NCBI GenBank assembly: GCA_964236105.1
Contig: CAXSBC010000001.1
Coordinates: 62,001-126,000, forward strand
Direction of reading: 5' to 3'
Length of the DNA: 64,000 nt
DNA from: Lichenicola sp964236105
Lineage (GTDB): Bacteria > Pseudomonadota > Alphaproteobacteria > Acetobacterales > Acetobacteraceae
Part shown: positions 16,618-25,449 of the stretch, piece by piece
Layout of the letters: every line of letters starts with the position of its first letter
Numbering within the stretch: the first letter of the stretch is position 1
Made by a program: the position numbers and the translations under genes
The notes under the pieces: model-generated
Told to the model about the DNA's origin: nothing
The model's input: the letters and a program-made list of their open reading frames with translations, nothing else
Databases searched by the model: none

Positions 16618-17304
16618 TCAGGTGTGGTGATCGACGACCAGCAACGGAGGTGTCGACGCCGGAGGAATGGCGTCCTGACGGATCCGCTTCTGGGCCAGCA
16701 TCTGAGTGATGAAACGCGCCCGCTCCGGCAGCATCGCGGCCAGCACGGCGGCGGCCTTGCGCTCGTTCATCCGGTCCAGGACCTCCAGCAGCACGGAAAC
16801 GTCGAGAACGTTGAAGATCTCTGCCGCGTCCCGTGGCTTCATGTCCTCGTAGGTTTTCACCAGGCCCGACCAGTTTGCGCTGTCTCGCTTGTGTCGCGCC
16901 TCTTCGGCCTGCTCAAGCCGCTGTTGCAAGGCGGTGAGTTGGTCGAGCTTGGCCTGCAGCTTCAGCTCCGTGGACTGCAACAGGTCGTTGCGCTCATCGA
17001 GACGATGCTCGCGCTCGTCGAGCGACTGCCGTCGCTTGCGGAGGTCCTGAAGAAGCTGGAGCTCGATCGGCGATGCCGTGGGGGATGCGGCTGTCGGCGG
17101 CGTCGCTTGCGTGGGTAGAAGTTCCGGCTTGATTGGAACGAGCGCTGTGACCGGCTTGGCCTGCGGCGTGGCGAGGGATGGTGTCGATGCCGTGGCGCCG
17201 CTGGTTGCTTCACGAGCCAGGCCGACGGCCTTCTCGGTGAACAGCAGCGCAATGACGGTCATGGTCAGGGGAAGCAGCCGGCTTCGGCGGGAAAAGGACG
17301 GCAT
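16618..17304 (-). CDS. MotE-like flagellar protein (MgtE N-terminal-type domain)
   Basis: This 228-residue protein has an N-terminal membrane anchor or signal segment (about residues 8-28), a Pro/Thr/Ala-rich linker, and a charged coiled coil from about 80 to 140 (LRKRRQSLDEREHRLDERND). The C-terminal domain has KTYEDMKPRDAAEIFNVLD, LLEVLDRMNERKAAAVLAAM and RARFITQMLAQKR, which matches the MgtE N / FliG-like fold of the MotE family. In Sinorhizobium, MotE is the chaperone of periplasmic MotC. It begins 4 bases after the DUF6468 gene, with GAGGT as ribosome-binding site. This fits a periplasmic helper for the large secreted protein downstream. Confidence 0.8.
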   Translation of the reverse strand: MPSFSRRSRLLPLTMTVIALLFTEKAVGLAREATSGATASTPSLATPQAKPVTALVPIKPELLPTQATPPTAASPTASPIELQLLQDLRKRRQSLDEREHRLDERNDLLQSTELKLQAKLDQLTALQQRLEQAEEARHKRDSANWSGLVKTYEDMKPRDAAEIFNVLDVSVLLEVLDRMNERKAAAVLAAMLPERARFITQMLAQKRIRQDAIPPASTPPLLVVDHHT

Positions 17305-17308
17305 GACG

Positions 17309-17803
17309 TTACCTCGCTGACCGGAGTGCGCGAAGGAGATCCTTCTCCGCCTGGCTTCGTAGACGCGTATCCTGCTCGGCCACGCCCTGGTGACCGGTAA
17401 GGCTCAGGGGTGGAACGGGCGACAAGGTGCGAGCCAGGGGCTCGGGAACCGGTGTCTCAGACGGCTTGCCGTTCCGAACCAGCTCCTCCAGCTGGTCGGC
17501 AACCTTCTCGCCACGCGCGGTCAGGAATTCCAGATCGCTCTTGAGCCCGCGCGCCTGGTCGACATGGCGGGCGATCTGTCGTCCGGCGCCGTCGGCTGCG
17601 GCCCGGAGGCGCTCGATGCCATCCTCTGCCTGGCGTGTGCTGTCGTTGAAGCCGGCGACCAGTTCCTCCAGCGCCGCCCGGTCCCGTCGCAGAACCCCGA
17701 GCGCACGCTCGAGTCGGAAGGCGTGGAACATCGTTGCCGCCAGAAGGATCATCAGGGCGATCTCGAGCAGCCACTCGGTGCCGCTCATGCTGCCGCTCGA
17801 CAT
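17309..17803 (-). CDS. DUF6468 flagellar-cluster protein
   Basis: This 164-residue protein has one N-terminal membrane helix (about residues 10-26) followed by a cytosolic coiled coil containing RRDRAALEELVAGFNDSTRQ and HVDQARGLKSDLEFLTARGE. This is the layout of the DUF6468 family, which I know from alphaproteobacterial flagellar clusters next to fliL and fliM. Its function is not established. The first ATG overlaps the fliM stop (TGATG), so translation is coupled; an alternative ATG lies at 17788. The MotE-like gene follows after 4 bases. Confidence 0.8.
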   Translation of the reverse strand: MSSGSMSGTEWLLEIALMILLAATMFHAFRLERALGVLRRDRAALEELVAGFNDSTRQAEDGIERLRAAADGAGRQIARHVDQARGLKSDLEFLTARGEKVADQLEELVRNGKPSETPVPEPLARTLSPVPPLSLTGHQGVAEQDTRLRSQAEKDLLRALRSAR

Positions 17804-18903
17804 CAGCTTCTCCTCGGGCCGAGCGGATCCGGCCCTCCTGGAAGACGTCCGACGACCTGATCGATCCGAACGGCGACGCGATTCTTCCGCCGTCCCACGC
17901 GTCCCTCGAACAGGACCACCTGGCCGCAGCGAAGCTGAACCGGGGCCTCGCGCCCTTGCCGCAGGATGAACTGGCTACCGATCTTCAGGCCGATGATGTC
18001 GGACAGCCGCATCGGCTGCTCGTCCAGCACGACATCGAGATCGACCTCGGTGTTCCAGAGCTCCTCGGCAAGATGGGTCTCCCAGATCGCGTCACGGCCG
18101 AACTTCTCGCCCATGAACTGCTGGAGCAGCAGCTCGCGGACCGGCTCCAGGGTGGCATAGGGAAGCACCAGGTCCATCCGTCCGCCGCGATCTTCCATGT
18201 CGACATGCATCCGCGCGAGCACGGCCGCATTGGACAGACGCGAGATCGCGGCGAAACGCGGATTGACCTCCAGACGCTCGAACCGGAACGTGATGGCGCA
18301 GAGCGGATCGAAGCTGGACGACAGATCGGCCAAGACGACGCGGATCAGACGCTCGACCAGCGTGCGCTCGATTGTCGTATAGGGACGACCTTCGATGCGC
18401 ATCGCCGCCGTGCCGCGACGACCGCCCAGAAGGACGTCGACGATCGAGTAGATCATCGCGGAGTCGATGACCATCAGGCCGTAGTTCTCCCACTCCTCGG
18501 CCTTAAAGACGGCGAACATCGCAGGCAGCGGAACCGAGTCCAGGTAATCCCCAAATCGAAGAGAGACCACGTTGTCGATGGAGACTTCCACGTTGTCGTT
18601 GGTGAAGTTCCGCAGGCTTGTCGACATGATGCGGACCAGGCGGTCGAACACGATCTCGAGCATCGGCAGACGCTCGTAGGATACGAGGCCGGAGCTGATG
18701 ATCCGCTGCATGCCGTCGCTGTCGATGTCCTCCGAACCGCCGTTCTCGAAGCCCAGGAGGCTGTCGATCTCGGCCTGGTTGAGAATTCGTGTCGCATCCG
18801 GAACCGCCAGACCGTCGGAGGCGTCTCCCGGCTCTTCATCGATCGAGGATGCCCAGGCGGCTGCCAGATCCTCGTCGCTCGCGCTGTCCTGCATGCCGCT
18901 CAT
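17803..18903 (-). CDS. fliM: Flagellar motor switch protein FliM
   Basis: This 366-residue protein is FliM, the C-ring component that binds phosphorylated CheY and sets rotation direction. The N-terminus has the segment ATRILNQAEIDSLLGFENGG, whose EIDSLLG is the CheY-binding motif. The middle domain contains ERLPMLEIVFDRLVRIMSTS and RRGTAAMRIEGRPYTTIERT, and the C-terminal SpoA domain has LRLGDI-like LSDIIGLKIGSQFILRQGRE. Length is slightly above the usual 320-350. It overlaps fliL (ATGA) and the DUF6468 gene. fliG and fliN are not in the window. Confidence 0.96.
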   Translation of the reverse strand: MSGMQDSASDEDLAAAWASSIDEEPGDASDGLAVPDATRILNQAEIDSLLGFENGGSEDIDSDGMQRIISSGLVSYERLPMLEIVFDRLVRIMSTSLRNFTNDNVEVSIDNVVSLRFGDYLDSVPLPAMFAVFKAEEWENYGLMVIDSAMIYSIVDVLLGGRRGTAAMRIEGRPYTTIERTLVERLIRVVLADLSSSFDPLCAITFRFERLEVNPRFAAISRLSNAAVLARMHVDMEDRGGRMDLVLPYATLEPVRELLLQQFMGEKFGRDAIWETHLAEELWNTEVDLDVVLDEQPMRLSDIIGLKIGSQFILRQGREAPVQLRCGQVVLFEGRVGRRKNRVAVRIDQVVGRLPGGPDPLGPRRS

Positions 18904-19376
18904 TGGACCAGAAGCTCCGTGAAGAGGAGATCGGTGACTTCGACGGGTGCGACGGTGACATCGATCCTGTTCATCAGCGCTTCTCGCAGGCGGTAGGTGC
19001 CTTCGCCTCCTCGCAACTCGTCTGGCCGGGTGCTTCGCAGATAGGTCTGGAAGATGTCCAGGATCTGGGGAACGGCCGCCTGAAGAGCCAAGGCGTCCGT
19101 CGCGTGTGCGACCTGAAGTTTTGCGTGCAGCTTGATGAAGCTCGCCCGGTGACTGCCGGTATCAAGATTGGAAACGATGTCGGGTAAATCGACCAGCGTC
19201 GGCTTTTCCGCGATCGCGGCGGTCGATTTGACGCCATGCGAACCGAAGTGGCTGAGAATGCCGCTGAACCAGATCCCTGCGACGACGGCTGTGAGAATGA
19301 TAACGGCCGCTCCGATCAGAAGAGCCGGCTTCTTGCCTTTGCCTGACTTACTGTCGGCCAATCCCGCTTTGCTCAT
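18900..19376 (-). CDS. fliL: Flagellar basal body-associated protein FliL
   Basis: This 158-residue protein has a short charged cytosolic N-terminus, one membrane helix (about residues 17-40) and a periplasmic domain with LVDLPDIVSNLDTGSHRASF and IKLHAKLQVAH, then PQILDIFQTYLRSTRPDELR and ending VTDLLFTELLVQ. This is the FliL pattern. FliL surrounds stators and supports torque. It is the first gene of the operon fliL-fliM-DUF6468-MotE-like, with a CtrA-type box 58 bases upstream of its start. Confidence 0.95.
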   Translation of the reverse strand: MSKAGLADSKSGKGKKPALLIGAAVIILTAVVAGIWFSGILSHFGSHGVKSTAAIAEKPTLVDLPDIVSNLDTGSHRASFIKLHAKLQVAHATDALALQAAVPQILDIFQTYLRSTRPDELRGGEGTYRLREALMNRIDVTVAPVEVTDLLFTELLVQ

Positions 19377-19706
19377 GCGACCGTTCCCGTCCCGAGCCGT
19401 TCTGGCTCCGGTGACACGGTAGGCTGCGGTCGGTTAACAGGTGCTTAATGCCAGTGGAAGGAACGGCGGTCTCGGGCCGGGACCCTGGGAACGCCTTTCA
19501 GAACCTGCCGGCGGCTTCCGGTCGCGGCCACGAGTTCATCGGCGACCGGCAGAGCGAAGCCGCCGGGCATCGGCGCCGCATACCGCGACGGCGTGTGCGA
19601 TGGTGGTCGCCTCGATCCCTCCGGTATGTCCAGGGCACGGCTCTGCCGGCCCGGGTGCTCCAAGCCACTCCGGCATTGGCTCTTGTATTAAGAGTGCTCC
19701 CGTCGA
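19377..19706. other. Intergenic region between fliL and ada
   Basis: About 330 bases hold the fliL promoter region with the CtrA-type box at 19434-19448 and, near ada, a weak hairpin (CTCTT / AAGAG, 19680-19694) that may mark the ada 3' end. A minus-strand frame (19445-19663) has no recognisable domain, and I do not call it. Confidence 0.6.
19434..19448. promoter_or_regulatory. CtrA-type box upstream of fliL
   Basis: TTAACAGGTGCTTAA matches the CtrA consensus TTAA-N7-TTAA exactly. It sits 58 bases upstream of the fliL ATG, a position suitable for an activator at a flagellar promoter. TTAA is rare in this GC-rich sequence, which makes chance less likely. A second perfect copy lies before flgF. 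Confidence 0.7.
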
Positions 19707-20786
19707 TCAGGCCGGCTTTTCCCGTTTCAGCATGGCGCGCTTGCGCTCGACACCCCAGGCGTAACCGGACAGCGCGTTGTCGCTCCTGACCACCCGGTGG
19801 CAGGGGATGGCAAGTGCGATGGTGTTGGCTGCGCAGGCGCCTGCCACGGCGCGCACCGACCTGGAGCTGCCAATCTTCTCCGCGATGTCGGTGTAGGAGA
19901 GGGTCTGTCCGACCGCAATGTCGCGCAGCGCTCGCCAGACGCGCTGCTGGAACGCAGTGCCCCTCACATCGAGCGGCAGGTCAAGTCCGAGCTGGGGCGC
20001 CTCGACGAACGCAAGCACGGTTGCCACCGCGGCCTCGTAGCCCGGGTCCGCCCCGATCAGAAGCGCCTTCGGAAAGCGGTCCTGCAGGTCGCGGGCCAGC
20101 CGGTCAGGATCATCGCCAAGCAGGATGGCGGCGACACCCCTGGTGCTTGAGGCGACCAGGATGGCGCCAAGCGCGCTGTCGCCGATCGCGAAACGGATCT
20201 CCTCGTCGGCGCCCCCTGCGCGATACCGTGTCGGCGTCATGCCGAGAATCTGGCTGGACTGAGCGTAGAAGCGACCGCTCGAGTTGAAGCCGGCGTCGTA
20301 GATGGCCTCCGTAACCGTCCCCTGTCCGGCCAGGCGCTCCCTGACGCGTCCTGCGCGATGAGCGGCGGCATACGTCTTCGGCGTGAGGCCGGTCGTGGCC
20401 TTGAAGAGGCGGTGAAGGTGGCCTGGGCTGCGGTCGACCGCGGTCGCAAGCTCCTGGAGCGAGGGCATCTCCCCACTCTCCTCGATCAGGCGGCAGGCCT
20501 TGGTCACCATCGCGGCGTTCACCGCGTCTGGCGACGGCCCATCCGGCCGGCAGCGTCTGCAGGCGCGAAAACCCGCCGCCCTGGCATCGTCGATTGTCTC
20601 GTAAAGACCGACATTCTCCGGTTTCGCGCCGCGGGATGGACAGGAGGGCCGGCAGTAGACGCCGGTTGTCGCGACCGAATACCAGAACTCGCCGTCGGCC
20701 GACCTGTCGCGCGCCACGACTCGCCTCCAGCGCGGATCGTCCAGGACGGACTGGTCCGCCCAGCGCCCGGCAGTGATGCTGCTCAC
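19707..20786 (-). CDS. ada: Ada: methylphosphotriester/O6-methylguanine methyltransferase and activator
   Basis: This 359-residue protein has the full Ada layout. The N-terminal zinc domain has GVYCRPSCPSRGAKPENVG and ACRRCRPDG (Cys45, 49, 76, 79) and repairs methylphosphotriesters, which turns on the AraC-type helix-turn-helix in the middle (LQELATAVDRSPGHLHRLFK). The C-terminal domain repairs O6-methylguanine at the cysteine of AIPCHRVVRSDNALSGY. The GTG at 20786 is chosen because AGGAGG lies upstream at normal spacing, giving a length close to E. coli Ada (354); an ATG at 20819 is the alternative. It interrupts the flagellar cluster between fliL and flgF. Confidence 0.95.
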   Translation of the reverse strand: MSSITAGRWADQSVLDDPRWRRVVARDRSADGEFWYSVATTGVYCRPSCPSRGAKPENVGLYETIDDARAAGFRACRRCRPDGPSPDAVNAAMVTKACRLIEESGEMPSLQELATAVDRSPGHLHRLFKATTGLTPKTYAAAHRAGRVRERLAGQGTVTEAIYDAGFNSSGRFYAQSSQILGMTPTRYRAGGADEEIRFAIGDSALGAILVASSTRGVAAILLGDDPDRLARDLQDRFPKALLIGADPGYEAAVATVLAFVEAPQLGLDLPLDVRGTAFQQRVWRALRDIAVGQTLSYTDIAEKIGSSRSVRAVAGACAANTIALAIPCHRVVRSDNALSGYAWGVERKRAMLKREKPA

Positions 20787-20973
20787 GTCGTTCCTCCTCT
20801 GCGATCCCGGATCGAACATGGCGATCTTGCTGCCGCCGGGCACTCCGTCTCTTGCGCTCAAATCCGGACTGCGCACCTGGCCGCAGCGTCGCGCCGCCGG
20901 AAAGGCGGAGCCGCGAGAGGTGACCCCGACCAGGGTCAGGCAGCAGCTGCCGGGCAGGCTTTGAGAGGCGCTC

Positions 20974-20988
20974 TTAAGCCCGTCTTAA
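20974..20988. promoter_or_regulatory. CtrA-type box upstream of flgF
   Basis: TTAAGCCCGTCTTAA followed by CC matches the full CtrA consensus TTAA-N7-TTAACC. It lies 40 bases upstream of the flgF ATG, in a position that would overlap the -35 region. Together with the box before fliL it suggests that the cell-cycle regulator CtrA controls these operons. Confidence 0.7.
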
Positions 20989-21028
20989 CCCATGCGGCCG
21001 ATGATGGCCTTGGGCTTGGGGCACTCAG

Positions 21029-21769
21029 ATGGAAAACACTACCTACATCGCACTGTCGAGGCTCGATGCTCAGCAGCGTGCCATGGACGTCATCTCGAAC
21101 AACATCGCCAACGCCAACACCGACGGCTTCAAGGCTCAGCGCATCCTGTTCAGCGACTATCTGTCGCAGCAGCATGGCGTCAACGCTCCGCAAGGCGGCG
21201 TTACTCTTGCCTACACGCAGGACCGGGCGACGTATCTGGATCAGAAGGACGGAAGCCTCAGCCAGACCGGCAATCCGCTGGACCTCGCGTTGACCGGACC
21301 AGGCTTCTTTACCGTGTCGACGCCCTCGGGGCCGAGACTGACACGATCAGGCCGCTTCGGCCTGCTGTCGGACGGGCGGGTCGCCGACGCCTCGGGGAAC
21401 CTGTTGCTCGATACCGGCGGCAATCCGCTTCAGCTTTCGCCGTCGGACACCAAGATCCGGATCTCCGGCAATGGCACCGTCAGCACCGAGAACGGGGCGG
21501 TCGGTCAGATCGGCGTCGTGACGGTCGACGACACCAACCAGCTCGTGCCTGAAGGCGGCAAGCTGTATCGCGCGACGACGGGAACAACGGCGGCGGCTCA
21601 GCCGAAGGTCAGCCAGGGCATGGTCGAATCGAGCAACGTGCAGCCGATCACCGAGCTGACCAAGATGATCCAGACACAGCGCGAGTTCCAGTTCGTCACT
21701 CAGTTCATCGAGAGCGAAGCGCAGCGACAGCAGACGGCTATCGACAAGCTCGTTCAGACGCAGGGCTGA
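21029..21769 (+). CDS. flgF: Flagellar basal-body rod protein FlgF
   Basis: This 246-residue protein is the proximal rod protein FlgF. The N-terminal motif ALSRLDAQQRAMDVISNNIA followed by NANTDGFKAQR is typical of rod and hook proteins, and GNPLDLALTGPGFFTVSTPS is the shared FlgE/F/G block. The C-terminus has GMVESSNVQPITELTKMIQT and QREFQFVTQFI. It begins the operon flgF-flgG-flgA-flgH and carries a CtrA-type box 40 bases upstream. The gap to flgG is 31 bases. Confidence 0.96.
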   Translation: MENTTYIALSRLDAQQRAMDVISNNIANANTDGFKAQRILFSDYLSQQHGVNAPQGGVTLAYTQDRATYLDQKDGSLSQTGNPLDLALTGPGFFTVSTPSGPRLTRSGRFGLLSDGRVADASGNLLLDTGGNPLQLSPSDTKIRISGNGTVSTENGAVGQIGVVTVDDTNQLVPEGGKLYRATTGTTAAAQPKVSQGMVESSNVQPITELTKMIQTQREFQFVTQFIESEAQRQQTAIDKLVQTQG

Positions 21770-21800
21770 GCGGACCGAAACAGCATGACGGGAGGGCCGG

Positions 21801-22586
21801 ATGCGCTCACTTGATATCGCCGGCACCGGAATGCAGGCGCAGCAGACCAACGTCGAAGTCATCTCCAACAACATCGCCAACATGACGACGACCGGCTACA
21901 AGCGGCGCCGTGCCGAGTTTCAGGACCTGATCTACCAGGATCTGCGGCGCGTCGGATCGAACAGCTCCGACAGCGGCACGGTCGTCCCGTCCGGGGCGCA
22001 GGTCGGCCTCGGCGTCAAGACGGCCGCCATCTACCGGATCAACGAACAGGGCAACCTGCAGCAGACCAGCAACAGCCTGGATCTTGCCATCCAGGGCAAC
22101 GGCTACTTCCAGGTCACGCTGCCGTCGGGTGATACCGCCTACACGCGCGACGGGACACTGGCGCTGGCCTCCGACGGCACCATCGTCACGTCGGACGGCT
22201 ATGCCGTCGCTCCGGGGATCACCGTTCCCACGAACGCGCAGAGCGTCACGATCAATGCCTCGGGTCAGGTGCAGGTGACACTTGCCGGCCAGACCGCAAC
22301 CCAGACTGTCGGTCAGATCCAGCTCGCGACGTTCCCGAACGAGGCCGGCCTCGACGCACAGGGCGACAACCTGCTTCTGCAGACGACGGCCTCAGGCAAT
22401 CCGACGACCGGCAACCCCGGCGCGTCCGGCTTCGGCAGCGTGATGCAGGGCTTCGTCGAGAGCTCCAACGTCAATGTCGTCAGCGAGATCACCAACCTCA
22501 TCACCGCCCAGCGCGCCTATGAGATGAACAGCAAGGTGATCACGGCATCGGACGACATGATGCAGACGCTGACCAACCTCAAATGA
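21801..22586 (+). CDS. flgG: Flagellar distal rod protein FlgG
   Basis: This 261-residue protein is the distal rod protein FlgG. It opens with RSLDIAGTGMQAQQTNVEVI and then SNNIANMTTTGYKRRRAEFQ. The block NSLDLAIQGNGYFQVTLPSG is in the middle, and the C-terminus reads QGFVESSNVNVVSEITNLIT followed by AQRAYEMNSKVI, all diagnostic. GGGAGG provides a good ribosome-binding site, five bases upstream. The stop overlaps the flgA start (ATGA). The length equals that of E. coli FlgG (about 260). Confidence 0.98.
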   Translation: MRSLDIAGTGMQAQQTNVEVISNNIANMTTTGYKRRRAEFQDLIYQDLRRVGSNSSDSGTVVPSGAQVGLGVKTAAIYRINEQGNLQQTSNSLDLAIQGNGYFQVTLPSGDTAYTRDGTLALASDGTIVTSDGYAVAPGITVPTNAQSVTINASGQVQVTLAGQTATQTVGQIQLATFPNEAGLDAQGDNLLLQTTASGNPTTGNPGASGFGSVMQGFVESSNVNVVSEITNLITAQRAYEMNSKVITASDDMMQTLTNLK

Positions 22587-23626
22587 GGTGGGTATCGGGC
22601 GCTGCCGCAACGCTGGTCATTGTCGTCCTCGCCGGTCTGCATGCCTCGGCGGCGACCTTGCGAAGCCACGTCACCATCCCCGGCGCAACCGTCCGGCTGT
22701 CCGACCTCTTCACCGATCTGCAGCCAGGACAGGATTGCGACATCGGGCCATCGCCTGCTCCGGGCAAGCGCATCGTCATTCCGCCGACCCAGCTCGTGGC
22801 GATCGCCTCGGAGTTCGGCGTGGATTGGCAGGCGGGAACGAGCTACCAGGCGCTCACCATCGAGCGATCGGCAAGGATGATCGCCCGTGGCGAGATCCTG
22901 GCGCTCCTCAAGCCCGCCCTGCTCGGTGCCGGGGCATCACCGACCGCCGATGTGTCGCTGGCCGCGTTCGCCTCGCCCGCCCTGCCCGTCGATGCGGCCG
23001 CCACCCCGGAGATCCAGTCCCTCGATTTCGACCCTCAGAGCGGACGCTTCTCGGCAAGTCTGATCTTCGCAGTACCGGATGCAGAACCGACGACGCTGCG
23101 CGTGGTCGGCCGGGCAGAGCAGCAGATCGACATACTCGCGTTGTCGCACCCGCTTCCGGCGGGTGCCGTTCTCGCCGCCGGTGATCTGCAGACGGTTCGT
23201 GTCCGGTCGAGCGGTCTGCGAGGCGGGTTCGTCACCACGGTTCAGGATGTCGTCGGTCTCGCCATGCGACGACCGCTTGGCGACGGCGTGCCGCTGCTCC
23301 AGGAGATGCTGATCCGGCCGATGCTGATCGAGCGCGGACGACCGGTCGTCCTGAAGCTTCAGAGCGGCGGAATCCTGCTGACGGCTGCCGGGACCGCCCT
23401 GGAAGCCGGAGCGTCCGGAGACCGCATTCACGTGATCAACAGCCTGTCCCACGCCATCCTGGTCGGTCAGATCATGAGCAGTGCCAACATCCAGGTCGAT
23501 CCGGACACCACGCCGGTGACCATGCAGAGCACCGCCCTTCAGGGTGGCCTGCCCCAATTTTCCTCAGGCGCATCCGCAGGTGGACGCGGCTGGAGCAACT
23601 ATGCGCAGGAGGCGCAAAACCGATGA
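22583..23626 (+). CDS. flgA: Flagella basal body P-ring formation protein FlgA
   Basis: This 347-residue protein is FlgA, the periplasmic chaperone for P-ring (FlgI) assembly. It has a Sec signal peptide (about residues 1-23, ending HASAA), an N-terminal domain, and a C-terminal SAF domain with LSHPLPAGAVLAAGDLQTVR, VVGLAMRRPLGDGVPLLQEM and the final AGASGDRIHVINSLSHAILV. It is longer than E. coli FlgA (about 219) because of the N-terminal domain, as in other alphaproteobacteria. It overlaps both flgG and flgH by four bases. Confidence 0.93.
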   Translation: MRWVSGAAATLVIVVLAGLHASAATLRSHVTIPGATVRLSDLFTDLQPGQDCDIGPSPAPGKRIVIPPTQLVAIASEFGVDWQAGTSYQALTIERSARMIARGEILALLKPALLGAGASPTADVSLAAFASPALPVDAAATPEIQSLDFDPQSGRFSASLIFAVPDAEPTTLRVVGRAEQQIDILALSHPLPAGAVLAAGDLQTVRVRSSGLRGGFVTTVQDVVGLAMRRPLGDGVPLLQEMLIRPMLIERGRPVVLKLQSGGILLTAAGTALEAGASGDRIHVINSLSHAILVGQIMSSANIQVDPDTTPVTMQSTALQGGLPQFSSGASAGGRGWSNYAQEAQNR

Positions 23627-24357
23627 ACCGCCGCGTGATCAACATGGTCGGGCTGCTACTGCCTCTGGCTCTTTCCGGCTGCGGCGCATTGTCGCGCCTG
23701 TCGGACCTCGGCCGGCCACCCAGCATGACCCCCATCTCGGACCCCACGACCGCCCGCGACTACCGGCCGCTGACGATGCCGATGCCGCCGCTGCAGCCGG
23801 CTCCGGTCGACCTTGCCAGCCTGTGGCGGCCGGGCAGCCGGTCCTTCTTCAAGGATCAGCGGGCGGCCCAGGTCGGCGATCTGATAACGGTTCTGGTCGA
23901 CATCACGGACGCGGCCGACTTCGAGAACAACACGACCGCCTCGCGGACCGGAGCGGAGTCCATGGGGATCCCCAACCTGTTCGGCCTCAAGCAGAAGATC
24001 GTGCAGGCAGCGACCGGTGCCAACTCCGTCTCGACCAACAGCACGAACAGCAACATCTCGACCGGCTCGACCAAGCGCAACGAGACCATGACCCTGCGAC
24101 TTGCAGGCACCGTGACCCAGGTCTTGCCGAACGGGAACTTCGTCGTCAGCGCCCGGCAGGAGGTCCGCGTCAACAGCGAGCTGAGGGTGCTGCAGGTCAG
24201 CGGCATCGTGCGTCCCGAGGACATTGCCGGAGACAACACGGTCACGCACGACCGCATGGCGGAGGCGCGCATCTCCTATGGCGGCAGGGGCCAGCTCACC
24301 GACCTGCAGACACCCCGCTACGGTCAGCAGCTGATGGACATCTTGCTGCCGTTCTAG
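23623..24357 (+). CDS. flgH: Flagellar L-ring protein FlgH
   Basis: This 244-residue lipoprotein forms the L ring in the outer membrane. The signal peptide ends in the lipobox LALSGC, so Cys20 should be lipidated. The family blocks are SLWRPGSRSFFKDQRAAQVG, DLITVLVDITDAADFENNTT, GTVTQVLPNGNFVVSARQEV and VSGIVRPEDIAGDNTVTHDR, followed by EARISYGGRGQLTD. It overlaps flgA by four bases and ends only 4 bases from the stop of dksA on the other strand. Confidence 0.97.
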   Translation: MNRRVINMVGLLLPLALSGCGALSRLSDLGRPPSMTPISDPTTARDYRPLTMPMPPLQPAPVDLASLWRPGSRSFFKDQRAAQVGDLITVLVDITDAADFENNTTASRTGAESMGIPNLFGLKQKIVQAATGANSVSTNSTNSNISTGSTKRNETMTLRLAGTVTQVLPNGNFVVSARQEVRVNSELRVLQVSGIVRPEDIAGDNTVTHDRMAEARISYGGRGQLTDLQTPRYGQQLMDILLPF

Positions 24358-24361
24358 GGGT

Positions 24362-24775
<414 letters not shown>

Positions 24776-24881
24776 AGGCGCCTGTCCTGGAGCGGCGGCA
24801 AACGCAGCCGTGAAGGAATCGCCGGCTTATACCGAGCGCTGCCCAACGAGCCAAGCACCAACTCCTGCTGTCATCAGGCTG

Positions 24882-25355
24882 TCAACCGGTGCGCAGGGGA
24901 TGCCCCTCCAGGGCCCTCGCGGCTCTGCCGAGCTCCAGGCGGGCCCGGAGGCGGATCGATGCGACCACCTGCCGCAGCGTCGGGTCGGTGGCCTGGGACG
25001 CCTGCTCGGCCAGCAGCGACAGCCTCTGCAGCGCGTCGCCGCCACCGCCTGACAGCAGGGCACGCTGCAGGTCGGCCAGGGCCGCCAGAAGCTGGTGCGC
25101 ATGCTGTCGCGCCTCGCGATCGCCGGTTCCAGCGGTGACGTCCTCCTGCAGGGCCAGCATCAGGGCGGCACCCACGGGAGCGGCCCGGGCGATCGGGGAT
25201 GGGGCACCGACCCCTGCCGGCGGTGCACCCCCTGCATCGGACGGAACCACGAAACCCGCCTGCGGCACGCTCGCGACGGGCGATACCGTGGCCGGCAGGG
25301 GAACGCGTCCGATCGGCGGCAGGCTCATGCCGATCGTGCCGGTGATCGGCAGCAT
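24882..25355 (-). CDS. fliX: Flagellar assembly regulator FliX
   Basis: This 157-residue protein matches FliX, the alphaproteobacterial factor that links basal-body assembly to FlbD-dependent late flagellar gene expression. The N-terminal third is Pro/Ala/Val-rich linker. The C-terminal helical domain has AALMLALQEDVTAGTGDREA, HQLLAALADLQRALLSG and LRQVVASIRLRARLELGRAA. It is divergent from flgI, the same arrangement as in Caulobacter. Start choice is uncertain: the ATG at 25355 lacks a clear ribosome-binding site and 25328 is an alternative. Confidence 0.85.
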   Translation of the reverse strand: MLPITGTIGMSLPPIGRVPLPATVSPVASVPQAGFVVPSDAGGAPPAGVGAPSPIARAAPVGAALMLALQEDVTAGTGDREARQHAHQLLAALADLQRALLSGGGGDALQRLSLLAEQASQATDPTLRQVVASIRLRARLELGRAARALEGHPLRTG

Positions 25356-25449
25356 CGAGAGCCGCCTGGTCGGGGGCGCCGTTCAGACATTGTTCGTTCT
25401 TTCGCCGTAGATTGAGGAGCGGAAACCTTGACGACCGTTGAAGGACCAG

